A model generated the notes under the pieces. That model searched no databases and had not been told where the DNA came from. It was given only the letters and a program-made list of their open reading frames with translations. The translations under genes and the position numbers were made by a program. Shown here in pieces: positions 7,942 through 17,118 of a DNA stretch of 64,000 nt. How positions within the stretch are numbered: position 1 is the first letter of the stretch; the number at the start of each line of letters is the position of its first letter. This DNA comes from Ancylobacter amanitiformis (lineage in GTDB: Bacteria; Pseudomonadota; Alphaproteobacteria; Rhizobiales; Xanthobacteraceae), in assembly GCF_030814815.1 (NCBI RefSeq), contig NZ_JAUSVR010000007.1:173280-237279 (forward strand), in the 5' to 3' direction.

Positions 7942-9249
7942 CTACGTCGCGGGACGGACGATGGGCTTTTCGACGACAGGGAGGGCCGTCCCGAGCACCT
8001 GCTTCGAGACTGCTTGCATCGCCCTCATGGCCACGGACTTGTCGAACTGGCGGACCTGAAGTCCGTCATGGAGAGGCATAGCGGGGATACCCTGCCGTTC
8101 CAGCTCCAGAAGCGCGGATATGAGGATGCGGCTTTCAGCTGCCATCAGTTCCACGCCAACGTCGGACCCAAAGCATGACGCAATGGCGGGGTGGCGGTGG
8201 GCCATCGCAGCAACAAGCCGCCTCGCATCCCATCCCTCAGGTAGTGCGTCCCTCAGTTCTGGCGACAACCTCTGCATCGGGCTGGATCTGGAGAGCATTG
8301 ACAACATGGCCAGCTTTGCGCCCGCCCGGTGACGCTCAAGACCCGAAATGTCGTATGGGTCGCCATCAGGCAGTCGTCCGGTCACTCGAAGGTACGCGAG
8401 CGTCGCGAACATGGCCTGAAAGTCGAGGTCGGCTATATCCTCTCCTTCAATCTTGATGAGGTGGCGTTCAGCCCTCGGGGTGTTCATCCACCAAGCGCCT
8501 TGAAGCCGGCCATTCAGTTCCCAGACGTGGGGGGCCTGTGGTGTGCGAAGCAGGAACCGGCGGTGGAGCGCGAGGGGAGCTTGCTGTTCCCCGGCCTTGG
8601 TCATCCTCACCCCGCTGAGGAAGGCGTTGATCCGCTCCACCTCGCCCCTGAGACGACGGGTCTCCTCGGTGTCGTCATAGTGGATGAGGACCTTGGGCGG
8701 AGGCTCGTTACCGAAGGGCTTCTCGCCAGTGCGAGCCACCAACCAAAGCCGTTCCCCGCCGTCTTCCCGTCCGATGTCACGGAGCCTGACCCCGTGTGCC
8801 GCCAGTCGAGAGATGAAGTCAGGCGATGGCTCAATCGTCGTCACCAGCCTCTTGAAGACATGCGGATGCCGGACAAGGAGGCCAAGTTCAGCCAGTTCCT
8901 CCACAATCGCTCCAAGGTGCCGCTGTGGGTAGTCTTGCCGCTCGTACCGTGTGGGCCTGGTTTTGCCGGTGCTAACCGCAAGTCGACCATCAGTCGCCGC
9001 ATGGGGCGACAGGGCTAGCAAGGCGAGATTTGCCACCACATTGCCGACAACCTGCTCCCTCCGCTCCGCAGCATCCCGGCGAGATGGCGTGATGTCAGAC
9101 GTGATGCCATCCACAAGGGCACGGAGGGCGTCGCCGCTTGAGGTCAACCACGGGTCGAGGAAGACGGCCTCGGGTGGCTTGGTGATGGTGGGCTTGTGGT
9201 CATGCCATGGGTCGGACGTGTGGCCGGGCTCGTGGTGAGGCGCGGTCAT
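7942..9249 (-). CDS. PolA/TV-Pol-like palm-domain polymerase, putative primase-polymerase
   Basis: A 435-residue protein not matching a standard phage gene, but carrying the spaced motifs of the superfamily A polymerase palm. Motif A is in EGEDIADLDFQAMFATLAYL (Asp276), preceded by GRLQGAWWMNTPRAERHLIKI. A motif B-like helix is in HRAGAKLAMLSMLSR (Lys312). Motif C is in RQGIPAMPLHDGLQVRQ (His394-Asp395). The LDxxxxxxxLxY...DPYD and LPxHD pattern resembles TV-Pol, a reported family of probable primase-polymerases in bacterial mobile elements (known from the literature). The N-terminal 200 residues have no recognised fold. Its start overlaps the upstream gene by four bases, so the two are likely translationally coupled. 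The function is inference. Confidence 0.6.
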   Translation of the reverse strand: MTAPHHEPGHTSDPWHDHKPTITKPPEAVFLDPWLTSSGDALRALVDGITSDITPSRRDAAERREQVVGNVVANLALLALSPHAATDGRLAVSTGKTRPTRYERQDYPQRHLGAIVEELAELGLLVRHPHVFKRLVTTIEPSPDFISRLAAHGVRLRDIGREDGGERLWLVARTGEKPFGNEPPPKVLIHYDDTEETRRLRGEVERINAFLSGVRMTKAGEQQAPLALHRRFLLRTPQAPHVWELNGRLQGAWWMNTPRAERHLIKIEGEDIADLDFQAMFATLAYLRVTGRLPDGDPYDISGLERHRAGAKLAMLSMLSRSSPMQRLSPELRDALPEGWDARRLVAAMAHRHPAIASCFGSDVGVELMAAESRILISALLELERQGIPAMPLHDGLQVRQFDKSVAMRAMQAVSKQVLGTALPVVEKPIVRPAT

Positions 9250-10052
9250 GGCGCCCTACCCGCGCGCACTGCCGCCAGTGTCTCCTCTATTGCCGTGTGG
9301 TCGATGGCGTGGGTGACACACTCCAGCACCTTCTCACCAAGGATGACCATGGCCCGGCCCTGCGATCTGACGTAGCGCGTCTTGAGGTCGATCCCTCGCA
9401 CTTGCCAGTTGGTGCCCGAGACTCCGTGAAGCCGCTTCAAGACGCGTGAGACTTGCATCGGCACCCAATTAGGCCAGCCATATGGTCCCACTTCGCGATG
9501 CAGGGAGCGGACGGCGAGGACGATTTCCATAATGGTCTCCGGTGGCGTGCCGACCTCATGGAGTTTCGCGAGCACCGAACGGGCCTTCTCCTGAGGCGAC
9601 GCGGCTGCATGGTAATCGGCAGTGAGCGACCGCCCCTGAGACGACATCAGACCCACCAACCTCCCCACGACCATCACCACGCTGAGGTCCTGCCGATGTC
9701 GTGCGATCCACCGGCGGGCGGCTTTTCGGAACGGCGCTAGTTCGCTCGCCAGATAGCTAGGCCGTGTGGTGTTCCCGTGCCTACGGAGATGGTTGAGGTG
9801 TGGGCGGCAATACTCGGCTGAAAGCCCCTTGCTCTGAGACCGCGCTGTTAGTCGCTCACAGCCGGGCACGATGCACTCCTCAGGCCCATCGGGGTGCGGG
9901 GCTCTGGCTCTCTGCTTCACGTCCTGTGCCGCCGCCCGCCTCGCATTGCGGGAGGTCAAGGGGATGCCTCCTCGGGGACCGGTGTGGGCGAGTTGAGGAA
10001 GGGACGGGTCGTCGTCCTGCTGGGCTTCGTCAGCATGGCGTATCCTTTTCAT
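9246..10052 (-). CDS. zinc-ribbon protein of unknown function coupled to the palm polymerase
   Basis: Encodes 268 residues. The region CIVPGCERLTARS...AEYCRPHLNHLRRHGN (Cys60, Cys65, Cys82, His85) is a compact zinc-binding motif seen in phage and HNH-associated DNA-binding proteins. The rest is mostly helical and basic (FRKAARRWIARHRQDLSVV, WVPMQVSRVLKRLHG). Its stop overlaps the start of the polymerase-like gene by four bases, suggesting that the two products act together, perhaps in origin recognition or priming of element replication. That role is inferred from context only. No helicase gene is nearby. Confidence 0.55.
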   Translation of the reverse strand: MKRIRHADEAQQDDDPSLPQLAHTGPRGGIPLTSRNARRAAAQDVKQRARAPHPDGPEECIVPGCERLTARSQSKGLSAEYCRPHLNHLRRHGNTTRPSYLASELAPFRKAARRWIARHRQDLSVVMVVGRLVGLMSSQGRSLTADYHAAASPQEKARSVLAKLHEVGTPPETIMEIVLAVRSLHREVGPYGWPNWVPMQVSRVLKRLHGVSGTNWQVRGIDLKTRYVRSQGRAMVILGEKVLECVTHAIDHTAIEETLAAVRAGRAP

Positions 10053-10125
10053 GATGCCGGATTGAAGGGGGGGCAGGTCATCCCCACCCCTCTATGTGTC
10101 GACCAATGGTTCAGCCGGCGAACGA

Positions 10126-13100
10126 CTATCGCGGGGTCAGTGCTTGAAGCAGCGTCCTCGCGCCCGGCTCCCCGTTATTCCGCTCGCGGCGGTTCTTGAT
10201 GATGGCTCCAGCCGCCTCCCTCTGTCGTGCCATGACGAGAGGCCCGAGGTCTTCCCGGTACTTGGAGATGAGCACTTTGCGGGCGGACGTGCGATATTCA
10301 CTGACGAGGCGGGCGATGGCGTTGAGCCGAGTCCCCTTCACTCCCGGATCACCGTCAGGTAGGTCCTGAAAGGCGGTGGACTTGATGAGCTTCGCCACGA
10401 CCTGCTTGAGGGGTTTCTGACCGGGGAGATGCCCGGACAGCTCCTGGAACCTCTCGTAGGCATTGCGCCCGTCCTTGAGCGTGATGTCGCGCAGGTCGAC
10501 ACCCTCGAAGTTGGGCGCGGGCTTGCCGAGAGACTGACCTGTCTGGAGGGCAATGCGGTTCATCTCGGCGTCAACCACATCGTGGTCCTGATGCCCGGAC
10601 AGTCCGATGTTCACCAGCATGGGGTCGCCCCACACGTCCAGCTTCATGGGCAGGGTATCGGAGAGGCCGGGCACCCCCTTGATCATCCCATCGACGAAGC
10701 CCCGAGCCTCCCTTAGGTAGGGGTCCGGGTTGACGCCACGAAGGAGGGACGAGAATGGCAACATCGCGCCCGCCGTCTGACCCATTGTGTTGGGAAGTTT
10801 GTTCTCCGGGTCTGAGAACGCGTCGAAGGCACGCTTGGCGTTGATGAGGGCGGACTTCTCCCAGAGGTTCTTGGCGAGGGACACCACGACAGCCTGAGCC
10901 GCCTGCGAATAGTCCTTGTCGGGGTTGGCGACCATCAGTTCCACGATGTCGGCAACAAGGCCAATTGCAGTGCCATAGGGGTCGAGGCGCCCATACTGGA
11001 CATAGGCCGTGTTACCGTCCTCATCCGTGACGGGCATGGAGTAGGGACGCCAGCCGGTCTCCAGCATCGCCTTCTTGGCCTCGGGGTTGGAGGGGCCTCC
11101 TCCTGTCACCTGACCCGAGAGGGCGAGATGCGCCGCCACGCCAGCGAACAGGGAGCCGAGGGCCATCTGCCCCATGGCCTGTGCCTGGGCCTGCACCCCG
11201 TTGGCGCCCATGATGTCCAGCTTGAACTCGTGCTGAAGCATGTTGATGCCGGGGGTCAGCTTGATGCCATAGCGCAGGGCATTGGTGGGCGTCTTGATGA
11301 AGGGCATGAGGATGCCCAGCGGCTTGACGGTCGCGCGGTAGTCCGACAGACCCTTTCCGAGGCTACCCATGTCCCACAGCGTGGGGTGGTCGAGGTCCTG
11401 CTGGAAGGTGGTGATGCGCGACTCTCGAAGCGCGGCGGAGTCAAGGGCCTGACCCGTGTCGGCATCGATAGCCTTGTTGAGAGCCGCCTGCACGTAGTCC
11501 TTGAAGGCTTGACCTGTGAGGCCCGCGTCGCCCGCCTCCACCGCCGCACGTGATTGCACCACGGATCGATACCTGAGCTGCTGGAACAGTTCGTCCGTGG
11601 CTCCAGTCGCCCGAGTAGGCATACCAACGAGGTTGCGGTAGGTTGCGGCCTGCCATGCGTTCTGCACCACGCCCCAAACGCTGGTGGTGGGCTTCCAGAC
11701 GATGGGCTGGATGCGGGTACCGGCAGACTCAGAGGTCATAGCCTCGATACCGTGAGGCGACAGGATGGAGTCGCCGCGAAGGAACGCCTCCACGGCATGC
11801 GAGAAGCCGTCATAGAGCGAAGACACCGTATAGGCGTACTCACGCTTGGCCTGCTTGGCGAGGGCGCTAAGCTCCGCCCTCTTGCCGGGGTCACGGGTGA
11901 CAAGTCGCAGAGCGGCAGACCCGAACAGCTTCTCGGTGGGCCGTGCGAGGGTCATCAGGGCATTGGACGTGGCGTTGATGGTGTGGGTGGGCCACAGCCA
12001 CAGGAGGCCGTTCACCGTGTGGAACTGCATCTCGGCCAGCACCCGTTTCCCCCAGGTCGGGCTCGCCAGCTTTATCAGCTTGGAGGGGTCGCCGTCCGCC
12101 TTCGCCATAATAGCGGCTAGTGACTCCGGCGAGAAATCCTTGAGTGCGGCGATGTTGGCGGCGCTGTCTTTGAAGTCCGACCGAAGCCGACGCAAGCCCC
12201 GCCCCATGTTGCTGGCGATGGAGAGGCCATGAGCCGCCACGTCTGCCGCCGCAGCTACTCGACGGGTCATCTCCGCCATAGCCATACTCGCATCACCCCC
12301 GAACTCATCAAGGTTGCCGAGCTGGATTTGCTTGAACAGGTGGTCAGCATCCGCGAACATCTTGGAGCTGATGCGCATGGCCGCCTCCATGTGCGGGACG
12401 GACTGCACGGCTGCCGCGCCCGCCTCCCGGATGGAGCCCAGTACGAAGTCCGGGTCCATGTTGTAGGCTCGGGCGAACTCCTCGCCCAACTTGGTGGCCT
12501 TGGCGTCGGTCAGGACGGCCCCGCCCTTGGCCGTATCGTATTGTTCCTTCAGGACCTCCGCCGTGCGGTTCATGAGGGCCTGCGAGTCGTCCGTCGTCCA
12601 TATGCGCTGCCACGGAATGTGCAGGTTGGCGTCGAACTCGTGGCCCGCATCCTCGGCAGCATCACGAGACCCGTATTTGATGACAGCCTCTTGGTCCGCC
12701 TCCGTCCTCGCCATGATCTCCTTGAGCTTGTCATCGGGCATGTCTGACCACGGACGGCTCTTGGCCCCGGCCCCACCGCCTTCCCCGGCCTTGGAGTAGA
12801 CAGCATCGGGGGCGGGCTCGGGGGGTATAGCGGCGCTTTCTTCGGCCGATGCCTTGGCGCCCGGCTTGACGTTGTCATTCACCGGCCCATTGCTGGGGAG
12901 CTTTGAGGCGTCAATCTGGGCGTTCTGATTGTCGGCCTTGGGCGGGAGTGCGCCCGGCTCATCCTCGGTGCGAACCCCGAGGTCTGCCTGATGCACAGAG
13001 CCCTTCGGTCCCGCGATGGTGTCGTTGGCCGGCTCCTTCACGCCCATGAGCGGGGTGTTGTCGTTGACGCTCGGGGCCGTGGGCTGGTCGTTGATCTTGG

Positions 13101-13914
13101 TGGTAACCAGTGGCTCGGGCTCGGGATAAGGTCCCCAAGGGCCGGACCTGCGAGGCGGCACGGGGACGGATGGCTCCTCGCGCAGCTTCTCGATGACGGT
13201 GGCGGCCTCATCCGTCTTCCCCGTCCGAAGGAACTTCACGGCCTGCACAGCGCCGACGAACGCGAGGTCGACCCCAAGGCTCTCCAAGGCGTTCTTGAAG
13301 CGCCCCAGAGCGGCACTGTCCTCGGGGTCCGACGCAAGGAAGCGTGTCACAGGGTTGGTCAGCGCCGGGAACTGCTCCAAGGCATCGGAGAGCCGGGCCT
13401 CATGCGGATCGAGAGCGACATAGCCGGCGAACGCCCCCTTGGCCATCTCGAAGCCAGCCTTGGACTTCTGGAGGAGCTTGACGGGACCAAGCACCTTGTC
13501 TGCGCCGATGAGCCCGGTGACGATCTGCGCGACGCTGGTGCCCACGGCATTGAGTGGGCTCTTGGCCCCCAGTTCGGCGGTGCGCTGCTCGATGCCGGTA
13601 CGCAAGGCCGACTTGTCCTCCGGGGCCGGCTCGCCCAAGAGGAAGTCCTTGGTCTCGATGCCGGCCTTTGCGACGCCGCCGCCTATGGACTTCCACAGGT
13701 CAGCGGCGCCGGACAGGGAGCGTTCCAGAAGGGACGGGTCTTCCGTGGGCTGCGCAGGGGCGGACGCAGGGGTGGGGCTTGATGCCGGCTGCGCTACCTG
13801 TGCCGAGTCTGGGGCGGGCTGAGAGGTGGGGTCTTCGGCCTGCTGCTGCTGAATGTCGGCGTGCCCCGCGTCGACCTCTGCGAGGGCCTTGAAGAATGGG
13901 TCTTCTTGTTCCAT
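10126..13914 (-). CDS. very large phage internal virion (DNA ejection) protein
   Basis: Encodes 1262 residues. It follows the lysozyme-bearing virion protein by 14 bases, and ATG 13914 has AAGGAT five bases upstream. The first third is a low-complexity Pro/Ala/Glu/Asp-rich linker with an amphipathic segment (GTSVAQIVTGLIGADKVLGPVK). The middle and end contain long helical stretches and hydrophobic patches (FHTVNGLLWLWPTHTINATSNAL, QAMGQMALGSLFAGVAAHLAL). This size, helix content and pairing resemble T7 gp15/gp16-type proteins that build the channel for genome entry across the envelope. Family assignment rests on architecture and position rather than on a short diagnostic motif; a large polyvalent-type protein is the alternative. 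Confidence 0.7.
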   Translation of the reverse strand: MEQEDPFFKALAEVDAGHADIQQQQAEDPTSQPAPDSAQVAQPASSPTPASAPAQPTEDPSLLERSLSGAADLWKSIGGGVAKAGIETKDFLLGEPAPEDKSALRTGIEQRTAELGAKSPLNAVGTSVAQIVTGLIGADKVLGPVKLLQKSKAGFEMAKGAFAGYVALDPHEARLSDALEQFPALTNPVTRFLASDPEDSAALGRFKNALESLGVDLAFVGAVQAVKFLRTGKTDEAATVIEKLREEPSVPVPPRRSGPWGPYPEPEPLVTTKINDQPTAPSVNDNTPLMGVKEPANDTIAGPKGSVHQADLGVRTEDEPGALPPKADNQNAQIDASKLPSNGPVNDNVKPGAKASAEESAAIPPEPAPDAVYSKAGEGGGAGAKSRPWSDMPDDKLKEIMARTEADQEAVIKYGSRDAAEDAGHEFDANLHIPWQRIWTTDDSQALMNRTAEVLKEQYDTAKGGAVLTDAKATKLGEEFARAYNMDPDFVLGSIREAGAAAVQSVPHMEAAMRISSKMFADADHLFKQIQLGNLDEFGGDASMAMAEMTRRVAAAADVAAHGLSIASNMGRGLRRLRSDFKDSAANIAALKDFSPESLAAIMAKADGDPSKLIKLASPTWGKRVLAEMQFHTVNGLLWLWPTHTINATSNALMTLARPTEKLFGSAALRLVTRDPGKRAELSALAKQAKREYAYTVSSLYDGFSHAVEAFLRGDSILSPHGIEAMTSESAGTRIQPIVWKPTTSVWGVVQNAWQAATYRNLVGMPTRATGATDELFQQLRYRSVVQSRAAVEAGDAGLTGQAFKDYVQAALNKAIDADTGQALDSAALRESRITTFQQDLDHPTLWDMGSLGKGLSDYRATVKPLGILMPFIKTPTNALRYGIKLTPGINMLQHEFKLDIMGANGVQAQAQAMGQMALGSLFAGVAAHLALSGQVTGGGPSNPEAKKAMLETGWRPYSMPVTDEDGNTAYVQYGRLDPYGTAIGLVADIVELMVANPDKDYSQAAQAVVVSLAKNLWEKSALINAKRAFDAFSDPENKLPNTMGQTAGAMLPFSSLLRGVNPDPYLREARGFVDGMIKGVPGLSDTLPMKLDVWGDPMLVNIGLSGHQDHDVVDAEMNRIALQTGQSLGKPAPNFEGVDLRDITLKDGRNAYERFQELSGHLPGQKPLKQVVAKLIKSTAFQDLPDGDPGVKGTRLNAIARLVSEYRTSARKVLISKYREDLGPLVMARQREAAGAIIKNRRERNNGEPGARTLLQALTPR

Positions 13915-13928
13915 CGGTGATCCTTGGG

Positions 13929-16436
13929 TTAGTCGGACGAGGCGACCTTGGTGGCGCTCAGGGCGTCCTTGACCTTCTTGGTCTTTGCACCGAGACGCTG
14001 ATTGTAGGTTGCGGTGCCATCTGCACGCGGCAGGGAGGCCCATTCGGCGGACAGTCCAGCCATGAACTGCTCGTCGGACATCGTGCCAGCCTGCCACTGG
14101 TCGAGACCCCGGCCCTTCAGGAGCTGGAGGGCAAGCTGGTCTTGAAGCTCTGGCGTGAACTTGGTGTCGTCACTCAGGCCCATCCGCTGCTTCAGACTGC
14201 GCAAGGTGGTGCGGATGATCTGGTAGCGACCGACTGCCGAGCTGTTCATGGAGTTGCCGGGATGCGCCAGCATCTTGCCTTGAAGCTGGTCGATCTCCCC
14301 GAGGGTCATCCCCGTGAGGTTGACGGGTCCCCCGGTGAAGGCGCCATAGCTCAGGGTCTCGTTATATCCGGCCCCCTTGTCGGTGCCTTCCGCCCCGCCA
14401 ATGAGGCTAAGCAGTGGCGCCACGGGTACGTTTGAGGCGGCGAGCTGCGTGGCCTTGGGTTGGTCCTTGAACAGCCCGACCAGCTTGGTGCGGACCTCGG
14501 GTGTGATATCGCTGCGCTTCTCCAGTGGCGGCGTTGCGGTGCCCTGCCCGGCCGGCGGCGTGGTGTTCTCCACCGGGATGTTGGCCTTCTGCTGCTGCTG
14601 CCAGATGAGCTGATGGGCGTACTCGGGGGTCCACCCCTTGCGCTTCGCCAGCGTCTCCACGGCCTGGCGCTGGTCCGGGCTCAGGGAGTCGAGTCCGGGA
14701 GCCTTAGCCTGCGGCTGTGTTGGTGTGGGAGCGGCCGGGGCTGGCGCCTGTGGGGCTCCCTGTGGCGCTGCGGGGGTGCTTGGGGTGGCGGACGTGCTGC
14801 CGCCTCCGGTGATGAAGTTGCGGAGCCACGGAAGCACACCCTGCTCCCGCTGCGGCTTCTGGGGGGCCGGGCCGGGCTGGTCCTCCGGCATGGGGTCTGG
14901 CTGTGCGGGGACACCGTTGGGATAATAGGTGCCGGCTCCAGCATCCCCAGGCCCGATGCGGGACATGATGATATCGCCGGCCTTCTTCGCGGCCTCCTCC
15001 TTCTCCATGATGGACGCCTTGGGGTTCTTGGCGGACCAGTCCAACATCATGGATCGGTAAGAGAACAGGGCCTCGATACCCTGCTGGCTGACAGTTCCCA
15101 CCTTGGCGAGATAGTCGGTGATGTCAGACTCCGCCGTCCTGGTCTTGATGATGTTCTCATAGTTCTTGAAGGTGGCCCCGGTGAAGACGCCACCATTACC
15201 ATAGGCGTCTTGCACGGACTTGGAGCGATCCATGAGGGTGGAGTAGGTGCTGGCCTTACGGATGATACCGGCATCAAGTGCCCGCTGGATGACCCCGGTA
15301 TCTCCAGCATCCACTGAGGCGTAGACGTGCAAGAGGGCCGACTGGTCTTCCTGCTCGTTGTTGTTCTCGAAGGTCTGCTTGATCTGGGCCAGCTTGTAGC
15401 GTGCCTCTCCGTCGCGCCGGGTCAGCTCCTTGATGGCGGACTCTGGCACATCCTGACCCGATGCCAGCGCCGACACGGCCTGACCCATGAGGACGTTGTG
15501 GGCCTCCTTGTCCTTGCGCTCCTGTAGCACGGCCTCCTTGGTGGCGGTTGTGGCGAGGCGGGACTGGATGTTCTCCTTGGCGCGGCGCTGGGCCTCGGCT
15601 ATGGCCGGATCATAGGACATCGGCTTGTCCTTGCCGGGGAGCGTCCTGTCGAGCACCGTGAGCACATCCACATCGTTGGACTGCTCGGCCTGCTCGATGG
15701 CGGCTCTGGCGAACTCGGTGTCCAGACTCTCGGCCAGCATGCCGGACTTGATGCCGTCCTCACGGATACGCAGATAGTTGTTCCACAGGGAGGAGTAGTC
15801 CGTGCCACCGGACGCATTGTTGGCATCGACGTTCTTCCGAGCGGCATCCGTGACGAGTGCCCCCACGTTGGACGTGGCGCCGGCCTTGAGGCGGGCATCA
15901 CGCTCCTTGTTGAAGGTGTCGTACCCGTTGACGGTGATGCGCTCCAGCGATGGGGCGAGGCCGGCGAGGACATCCGGGTCCTGCTCATTGCCGACGTTGG
16001 ACGCCATCCACTTGGAGTGCCACGCGGCATAGGCGTTGGGGTCTCCGCCGTTCCGCCCCTCCCACTGCTGATAGTCAATGGAATACTGGTCGGCCAGCTT
16101 GAGCCCGGCGATCTGTCCCTGCTGCCCCTTGTACGCCTTGACGTAGAACGGATTGGCGGTCGCGGGGATGAGACCTTGGCGGGTGGCCTCTGCATATCCG
16201 GCCTGATTGTTCCGGTAGAAGTCCGCGATGGCCTTCCCCTCCTGCGCCGCCCGGTCCTCTGCCTTGCGCTTGTCCATGAAGCCCGTGAGGCCACTGTCGA
16301 AAGCCGCGAGGCCGTCCGCTAGGTCATGCAGGGAGGAGCGCGGAGGATCGGGCGGGCGGACGTAGGTGTTCACCGGGGCAGCTACGCCGGAGATACGATC
16401 AGGGGAGGAGATGGCGGGGACCTGAGGACGGGTCAT
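13929..16436 (-). CDS. phage internal virion protein with C-terminal lambda-lysozyme-like domain
   Basis: Encodes 835 residues. ATG 16436 is preceded by AGGACAG. Residues 1-500 are helical virion-protein sequence (DLADGLAAFDSGLTGFMDKRKAEDRAAQEGKAIADFYRNN...). A Pro/Ala/Gln-rich linker follows at about 510-650. Residues about 675-835 match lambda endolysin (GH104-type) features in order: LLSLIGGAEGTDKGAGY with the catalytic-type Glu683, HPGNSMNSSAVGRYQI, FTPELQDQLALQLLKGRG and AEWASLPRADG. Such virion-borne enzymes cut peptidoglycan locally so DNA can cross the cell wall. Holin and spanin genes are absent, which favours a virion rather than a lysis role. Confidence 0.8.
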   Translation of the reverse strand: MTRPQVPAISSPDRISGVAAPVNTYVRPPDPPRSSLHDLADGLAAFDSGLTGFMDKRKAEDRAAQEGKAIADFYRNNQAGYAEATRQGLIPATANPFYVKAYKGQQGQIAGLKLADQYSIDYQQWEGRNGGDPNAYAAWHSKWMASNVGNEQDPDVLAGLAPSLERITVNGYDTFNKERDARLKAGATSNVGALVTDAARKNVDANNASGGTDYSSLWNNYLRIREDGIKSGMLAESLDTEFARAAIEQAEQSNDVDVLTVLDRTLPGKDKPMSYDPAIAEAQRRAKENIQSRLATTATKEAVLQERKDKEAHNVLMGQAVSALASGQDVPESAIKELTRRDGEARYKLAQIKQTFENNNEQEDQSALLHVYASVDAGDTGVIQRALDAGIIRKASTYSTLMDRSKSVQDAYGNGGVFTGATFKNYENIIKTRTAESDITDYLAKVGTVSQQGIEALFSYRSMMLDWSAKNPKASIMEKEEAAKKAGDIIMSRIGPGDAGAGTYYPNGVPAQPDPMPEDQPGPAPQKPQREQGVLPWLRNFITGGGSTSATPSTPAAPQGAPQAPAPAAPTPTQPQAKAPGLDSLSPDQRQAVETLAKRKGWTPEYAHQLIWQQQQKANIPVENTTPPAGQGTATPPLEKRSDITPEVRTKLVGLFKDQPKATQLAASNVPVAPLLSLIGGAEGTDKGAGYNETLSYGAFTGGPVNLTGMTLGEIDQLQGKMLAHPGNSMNSSAVGRYQIIRTTLRSLKQRMGLSDDTKFTPELQDQLALQLLKGRGLDQWQAGTMSDEQFMAGLSAEWASLPRADGTATYNQRLGAKTKKVKDALSATKVASSD

Positions 16437-17118
16437 TGTGTCTGTCCTATGTCGAGGAGGGAGGGCACCCACCGCCGTCCGCTTGAAGCACAGACCCACG
16501 CGGCATCGAGCCCGGCACCAAGAAGGGACCGGGGGCGGGGCGTCACGGATGAGGGGGGCGAGGTGAAGCGGCGACGGGATCGGCTCGAAGCGGCCGATAG
16601 GGCCGGCCGGTCCGGCAGGCGATGAGCTTATCAGAAGGGAGGATAACCGCCGGGTAGCGGCAAGAAACGCTTACGGGTCATGGCCTCACGCTGGCGGCTC
16701 GGGGCCGTGGCGAGGGGCACGTCTTATCAGGAGGAGACCTAACCAGCGACGCTACGTCTTATCGAGAGGACGCCTAACTGGTGTGCGGCACCAATAAGAA
16801 CCAAAAGATCAAGGACTTAGAGCATGTGGCGCGAGCCTTGGCGGGGTGCTGTTCCGCCATGCCTTTATCAGGAGGAGACCTAACCGGCGACGCTACGTCT
16901 TATCAAGAGGGAGGATAACTGATTACATTATGGGAGTATTCAGGCAAAAAAGTATTCTGAAACAAGCACTTGCTCTAGCATGTGGTCGACCCCGCTCACC
17001 ATCATCAGGATCGGCCCCACACCTTAAGTCCGTCCGGGGCCGTATCCGCCATGTGATCGCCCCCAAGTTCGCCGCTAGGTGGCAATGTGAGCCCAGCGAA
17101 CTCAGGGCCAATTCTGCA
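16437..17118. other. non-coding control region of the element
   Basis: About 680 bases upstream of the leftward virion genes with no convincing gene. It holds five copies of a 22-bp repeat (16627-16920, see separate entry). A frame of 74 codons at 16930-17154 on the plus strand has no well-placed ribosome site and overlaps the 17119-17322 gene, so I do not call it. Confidence 0.55.
16627..16920 (+). repeat. five 22-bp direct repeats, four of them arranged as two pairs
   Basis: Copies start at 16627, 16723, 16758, 16864 and 16899. They share TTATC, then a G/A-rich centre with GAGG, then TAAC at the end. Copies 2-3 and 4-5 are each 35 bases apart and, with the DNA between (GCGACGCTACGT), form a larger repeat of about 57 bases. 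Copies 1 and 5 have TTATC and GATAA as inverted ends around an 8-base purine spacer; the others end in CTAA. Possible roles are operator, phage-type promoter or replication iteron. Confidence 0.8.

Noticed and set aside
13915..14097. Upstream extension of the giant virion protein to 14097
   Set aside because: The extra residues overlap the end of the lysozyme-bearing gene and have no helical or virion-like character; ATG 13914 has a good ribosome site.
16627..16920. Repeat array considered as a CRISPR
   Set aside because: Copies are 22 bp with unequal spacing (35, 96 and 106 bases), the short spacers are repeated rather than unique, and there are no cas genes.
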